Assembly: GCA_947372575.1 (NCBI GenBank)
Contig: CANBUF010000047.1
Span: 1-9,432 of the forward strand
Direction of reading: 5' to 3'
Source of the DNA: Alcaligenaceae bacterium
GTDB lineage: Bacteria; Pseudomonadota; Gammaproteobacteria; Burkholderiales; Burkholderiaceae
DNA: 9,432 nucleotides
Each line of letters starts with the position of its first letter. Position 1 is the stretch's first letter. Shown piece after piece: positions 7,219 through 9,432 of the stretch. Under the pieces are notes generated by a model. The model saw only the letters and a list, made by a program, of their open reading frames with translations, was not told the DNA's origin and made no database searches. Made by a program: the position numbers and the translations under genes.

Positions 7219-7416
7219 CGGGGGGCTGCCTGCGGGCAACGACCCAAACGCTATAAGCTAATGCAGGTTGGTTGTCAGGTCCATCAATGGTGTGTGAAGG
7301 GCACGCGAATGAATTTGAAACGAAATGTTTGAACGGCACATTAAACGCATCAGTCACGCATCTTGCGACCGTCTCGGAGCATTGGCGCACCGCTTTTTGC
7401 ATTCATTTCCGAGGAC

Positions 7417-7430
7417 CCTGAGAGCTCAGG
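7417..7430. promoter_or_regulatory. Inverted repeat next to the greA promoter
   Basis: CCTGAG-AG-CTCAGG has perfect 6-bp arms with a 2-bp centre and ends just before the proposed greA -35 (7432). A possible operator; no regulator can be named. Confidence 0.3.
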
Positions 7431-7431
7431 C

Positions 7432-7460
7432 TTGCATTTGACCTAAAATTTCCTCACAAT
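7432..7460 (+). promoter_or_regulatory. Candidate greA promoter
   Basis: TTGCAT (7432-7437) and CACAAT (7455-7460) are separated by 17 bp; they match consensus at 3 and 4 of 6 positions. Transcription would start near 7467, about 57 nt before the greA ATG. An alternative -35, TTGACC at 7438-7443, matches better but has no well-spaced -10. Prediction by eye. Confidence 0.4.
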
Positions 7461-7475
7461 AGAGGCTGTTGATTG

Positions 7476-7512
7476 CCCCGGTTCCGACCCGAGCCGGGGT
7501 TTTGCTTTTTTT
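7476..7512 (+). terminator. Intrinsic terminator in the greA leader (possible attenuator)
   Basis: Stem CCCCGGTT (7476-7483) pairs with AGCCGGGG (7492-7499): six G-C pairs, one G-U and one A-U, with an 8-nt loop, followed by TTTTGCTTTTTTT (7500-7512). This is a well-formed intrinsic terminator, but it points into greA and ends at the Shine-Dalgarno AGGA (7513-7516). No plus-strand gene lies between it and the dehydrogenase 2 kb upstream, so it most likely acts on transcripts started at the greA promoter, releasing a leader RNA of roughly 40-46 nt, or insulates greA from distant read-through. Confidence 0.8.
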
Positions 7513-7523
7513 AGGAAAACACT

Positions 7524-8000
7524 ATGTCCACAATTCCTCTGACCGTGCGCGGGGCCGAGCGCTTGCAAGCCGAGCTGCACCGCTTAAAGCACGTCGAACG
7601 CCCAGCCGTCATTAGTGCGATTGCCGAAGCGCGCGCGCAGGGCGACCTGTCCGAAAACGCTGAGTATGACGCTGCACGCGAGCGCCAAGGCTTTATCGAG
7701 GGCCGTATTAGCGAGCTCGACGGTTCACTTTCTAATGCGCAGCTCATTGATCCCACCACGATTGATGCGGATGGTCGTGCCGTATTTGGCGCAACCGTTG
7801 AGATCGAGGATCTGGAGTCTGGTGAAAAAGTCACCTATCAGATCGTGGGTGACCTCGAAGCAGACATCAAGTCAAACCTGATTTCGGTTTCTAGTCCCGT
7901 CGCACGCTCGATGATCGGTAAGTACGAGGGTGATGTTGTTCAGGTCCGTGCGCCTTCAGGCCTGCGTGAATACGAGATCATCAGTATTCGTTATATCTGA
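7524..8000 (+). CDS. greA: Transcription elongation factor GreA
   Basis: 158 residues, the standard GreA length. GreA enters the secondary channel of RNA polymerase and stimulates cleavage of backtracked RNA, releasing stalled complexes. Seen: the N-terminal coiled-coil domain (about 1-78) with the tip motif GDLSENAEYDAARERQGF, in which D41 and E44 are the acidic residues needed to coordinate the catalytic Mg2+; then the C-terminal FKBP-like globular domain (about 80-158) with GATVEIEDLESGEKVTY, SPVARSMIGKYEGDVV and the end EYEIISIRYI. ATG start with AGGA 7 nt upstream. Its leader carries an intrinsic terminator. A strong bidirectional terminator follows. In related genomes greA often lies close behind carB; here about 5 kb of other genes separate them. 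Confidence 0.98.
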   Translation: MSTIPLTVRGAERLQAELHRLKHVERPAVISAIAEARAQGDLSENAEYDAARERQGFIEGRISELDGSLSNAQLIDPTTIDADGRAVFGATVEIEDLESGEKVTYQIVGDLEADIKSNLISVSSPVARSMIGKYEGDVVQVRAPSGLREYEIISIRYI

Positions 8001-8033
8001 TTGATTGGCATGGCCCAGCAATAAAGGGCACAT

Positions 8034-8066
8034 AAAAAACCCCGGATAACACGACCGGGGTTTTTT
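8034..8066. terminator. Bidirectional terminator between greA and yhbY
   Basis: AAAAAACCCCGG (8034-8045) and CCGGGGTTTTTT (8055-8066) form a perfect 12-bp inverted repeat around a 9-nt loop. The six-G-C core is flanked by T-runs in both directions, so it can stop transcripts of greA (+, stop 34 bp away) and yhbY (-, stop 25 bp away). Textbook form. Confidence 0.93.
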
Positions 8067-8090
8067 ATTCCTGACAGATAATAGCTATGT

Positions 8091-8699
8091 CTAGCGTTTA
8101 ACAGGTGGGCGTTTACGCATTGTCGAACCGACAGCGCCGCGACGGGCACCCGAACGCAAGGACATGGCACTGCCGCTGCGACGCGGAATGCCATGTGCAG
8201 TATCCTTGCCACTGGCAGGGCGTGTGCTGGGCCGGGTTGGGCGATCTGAACTGAAGACCCGAGGGCGGTCGGCTTCGACTTCATCGTCGCGCTCAGCACG
8301 TGTACGACGTGATGGCTTGTCGAGTTTTTTACCGGCTGCCGCAAGTTTTTTAGGCGTGTGCGGTTCGGATGCTTTACGCTTGTTGCTGACGGGTGCGGTT
8401 TCGGATTTAAGGTAAGTACCTTTTGATCCGTACCGATAAAGAATCAGCATTTTGCCAAGGTGATGAACGGCGGCACACGATAATGTGTCACAGATCGTTG
8501 CAAGCAACGCATCACGAGTTTCTCGATCTGCGGTACCTGCACGGACCTTAATCAGTTCGTGTGCAGACAGGTTGAGGTCGATTTCTTTTAACACTGCCTC
8601 GGTCAGCCCATTGTCACCAATCAGGACGACAGGTTTCAGTGGGTGGGCAGCTGCGCGGAGCGCAGCGCGCTCGCGAGGGGTAAGTTCCATAATAGTCAT
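8091..8699 (-). CDS. yhbY: YhbY-family (CRM domain) RNA-binding protein with long basic tail
   Basis: 202 residues. The first ~97 form a complete CRS1-YhbY (CRM) domain, as in E. coli YhbY, a single-domain protein that associates with pre-50S ribosomal particles. Seen: [21 protein letters not shown], the GxxG loop IGDNGLT (27-33) that contacts [12 protein letters not shown] (47-55), and [11 protein letters not shown] (81-91). Residues ~98-202 are an extra tail rich in K, R, S, P and T, probably disordered and RNA-binding (inference). Two candidate starts exist, the ATG at 8699 and one three codons in at 8690; neither has a Shine-Dalgarno. A TACAAT (minus strand, 8707-8712) ends 7 nt before the first ATG, which would make the mRNA nearly leaderless. 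Diverges from rlmE, another 50S maturation gene, with 18 bp between start codons. Confidence 0.92.
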   Translation of the reverse strand: MTIMELTPRERAALRAAAHPLKPVVLIGDNGLTEAVLKEIDLNLSAHELIKVRAGTADRETRDALLATICDTLSCAAVHHLGKMLILYRYGSKGTYLKSETAPVSNKRKASEPHTPKKLAAAGKKLDKPSRRTRAERDDEVEADRPRVFSSDRPTRPSTRPASGKDTAHGIPRRSGSAMSLRSGARRGAVGSTMRKRPPVKR

Positions 8700-8717
8700 A
8701 GGGGTTATTGTACGGGA
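8700..8717. promoter_or_regulatory. 18-bp divergent yhbY/rlmE intergenic region
   Basis: The whole gap between the two start codons. Possible -10 elements overlap it: TACAAT for yhbY (minus strand, 8707-8712) and CATAAT for rlmE (plus strand, 8688-8693, within yhbY codons). Neither has a recognisable -35 at normal spacing. Promoters must lie inside the opposite gene, and the leaders must be very short. Confidence 0.35.
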
Positions 8718-9359
8718 ATGGCTAAGAACAAATTTTCAAAAGAATGGGTCATGCAGCATATTAATGATCCTTTCGTCAAATTAGCGACACAAAAGGGCTA
8801 TCGCGCCCGGGCAGCGTTCAAACTGACTGAGATTCTCGATACGGAGAAACTCATGCGCAAAGGCGATGTGATTGTCGATCTGGGCTCGACCCCGGGGAGT
8901 TGGTCGCAGGTCGCGCGCGAGCGGCTCGTGGGTAAAGCCGGGGTGCTGGATGGTCGCATCATCGCTCTGGATCTGTTGCCGATGGAGCCGATTGCTAATG
9001 TGGAGTTTATCCTGGGTGATTTCAGTCAGGATGACGTCCTCGAGCAGCTCAATGCAACCCTCGATGGCTGTCCGGTTGACCTGGTGATGTCAGATATGGC
9101 ACCTAATTTGTCGGGCGTTGGTCTGGCAGATTCGGCCAGAGTGCAGTTAGTTTGCGATCTGGCTCTTGAATTTTCGCTTTTACACCTCAAACCTGAGGGA
9201 GCGTTGATTGTTAAAGCGTTCCATGGCAGCGGTTTTTCTCAGATTGTTGAAAGTTTTAAGCGGCATTTCAAGCGAGTGGTTGAAATTAAGCCAAAAGCTT
9301 CTCGTTTTAGATCTTCTGAAACTTTCTTAGTGGCGCGTGGTCTGAAGAAAAAGGCCTGA
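8718..9359 (+). CDS. rlmE: 23S rRNA (uridine-2'-O-)-methyltransferase RlmE (RrmJ/FtsJ)
   Basis: 213 residues. S-adenosylmethionine-dependent enzyme that methylates the 2'-O of U2552 (E. coli numbering) in the A-loop of 23S rRNA, a late step of 50S assembly. Seen: the SAM-binding motif [12 protein letters not shown] (54-64), LDLLPMEP (84-91) and the catalytic K-D-K-E set K35 (AAFKL), D126 (SDMAPNLSG), K166 (VKAFHG) and E201 (SSETF), matching E. coli K38, D124, K164 and E199. Start chosen at the ATG at 8718 because [10 protein letters not shown] is the family N-terminus; an open frame extends 25 codons further up into yhbY but shows no homology. Shine-Dalgarno is poor: AGGGG (8700-8704) is 13 nt away. 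In related genomes ftsH follows. Confidence 0.96.
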   Translation: MAKNKFSKEWVMQHINDPFVKLATQKGYRARAAFKLTEILDTEKLMRKGDVIVDLGSTPGSWSQVARERLVGKAGVLDGRIIALDLLPMEPIANVEFILGDFSQDDVLEQLNATLDGCPVDLVMSDMAPNLSGVGLADSARVQLVCDLALEFSLLHLKPEGALIVKAFHGSGFSQIVESFKRHFKRVVEIKPKASRFRSSETFLVARGLKKKA

Positions 9360-9432
9360 GTCATTTGACGTCTGCATGGTTGTACGCATTGGGTAGTTGT
9401 TCGAATCTCACTCACAAAGAGGGGTAGAATGG
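9360..9432 (+). other. rlmE downstream region, probably leading into the next gene
   Basis: No terminator is visible after rlmE. The last bases can be read in two ways: AGAGGGG (9418-9424) as a Shine-Dalgarno before an ATG at 9429, or TAGAAT (9425-9430) as a -10 hexamer. ftsH is the expected neighbour in Burkholderiales, but too little is present to identify it. Confidence 0.3.

Larger units (their letters stand above)
7059..7523. other. fpr-greA divergent intergenic region (465 bp)
   Basis: No convincing gene. From the fpr side it holds a possible fpr -10 (TACAAT on the minus strand, 7157-7162), a 12-bp palindrome (7182-7193), an 18-bp inverted repeat (7201-7218), about 200 bp without recognised elements, then a small inverted repeat (7417-7430), a likely greA promoter and a terminator hairpin before the greA ribosome binding site. 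A 113-codon open frame on the minus strand (7061-7402) covers the first part; its sequence matches nothing I know and looks like unselected reading. Confidence 0.7.

Noticed and set aside
7061..7402. 113-codon open frame on the minus strand upstream of fpr as a gene
   Set aside because: No recognisable family, no good ribosome binding site, and it overlaps likely regulatory palindromes. Kept only as a coupling question.
8643..8717. 25-codon upstream extension of RlmE
   Set aside because: It lies inside yhbY on the opposite strand and has no homology; family N-termini begin at the ATG at 8718.
9394..9424. tRNA-like T-loop sequence GTTCGAATC
   Set aside because: The flanking bases do not form a T-stem, and no acceptor, D or anticodon arms are present.

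Overview
This window looks like a chromosomal segment of a betaproteobacterium, most likely of the family Alcaligenaceae (the Bordetella/Achromobacter/Advenella neighbourhood). Three things point there: the close match of CarB, Fpr, GreA, YhbY and RlmE to that group's proteins as I remember them; the greA / divergent yhbY-rlmE order known from Burkholderiales; and an orphan Bug-type periplasmic binding protein. G+C looks to be in the mid-50s percent by eye (not computed), lower than classical Bordetella. No phage, IS element, CRISPR array or rRNA/tRNA gene was seen.

Layout. (1) 1-2358 (+): the C-terminal three quarters of carB, cut by the left window edge. (2) 2372-5512 (+): a CaiB/BaiF (family III) CoA-transferase directly behind carB, then a 187-bp gap with a degenerate 18-bp tandem repeat, then a Bug/TctC solute-binding protein whose stop overlaps the start of a classical short-chain dehydrogenase (TGATG). 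This resembles a small accessory organic-acid uptake and catabolism block; substrate unknown, no transporter membrane subunits in view. (3) 5616-7058 (-): a histidine phosphatase and a ferredoxin/flavodoxin-NADP+ reductase, an apparent fpr-phosphatase operon converging on the dehydrogenase. Degenerate copies of the phosphatase 3' end lie beyond its stop codon. (4) 7059-7523: a 465-bp divergent intergenic region with two palindromes and a greA leader that contains an intrinsic terminator just before the greA ribosome binding site. (5) 7524-8000 (+) greA, then a bidirectional terminator shared with (6) yhbY (8091-8699, -), which has a long basic C-terminal tail, and (7) rlmE (8718-9359, +), diverging from yhbY across only 18 bp. 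The last 73 bases probably lead into the next gene (ftsH in related genomes), not enough of which is visible to identify.

How the genes fit together. carB (arginine and pyrimidine precursor), greA (transcript-cleavage factor), yhbY (50S assembly) and rlmE (23S rRNA methyltransferase) are core genes. The genes between carB and greA are more variable. I did not find convincing evidence of an undescribed multi-gene system. The best leads are regulatory or structural: a GraL-like attenuated greA leader, the 18-bp minisatellite before the Bug gene, the repeated phosphatase tail, and the palindromes upstream of fpr.
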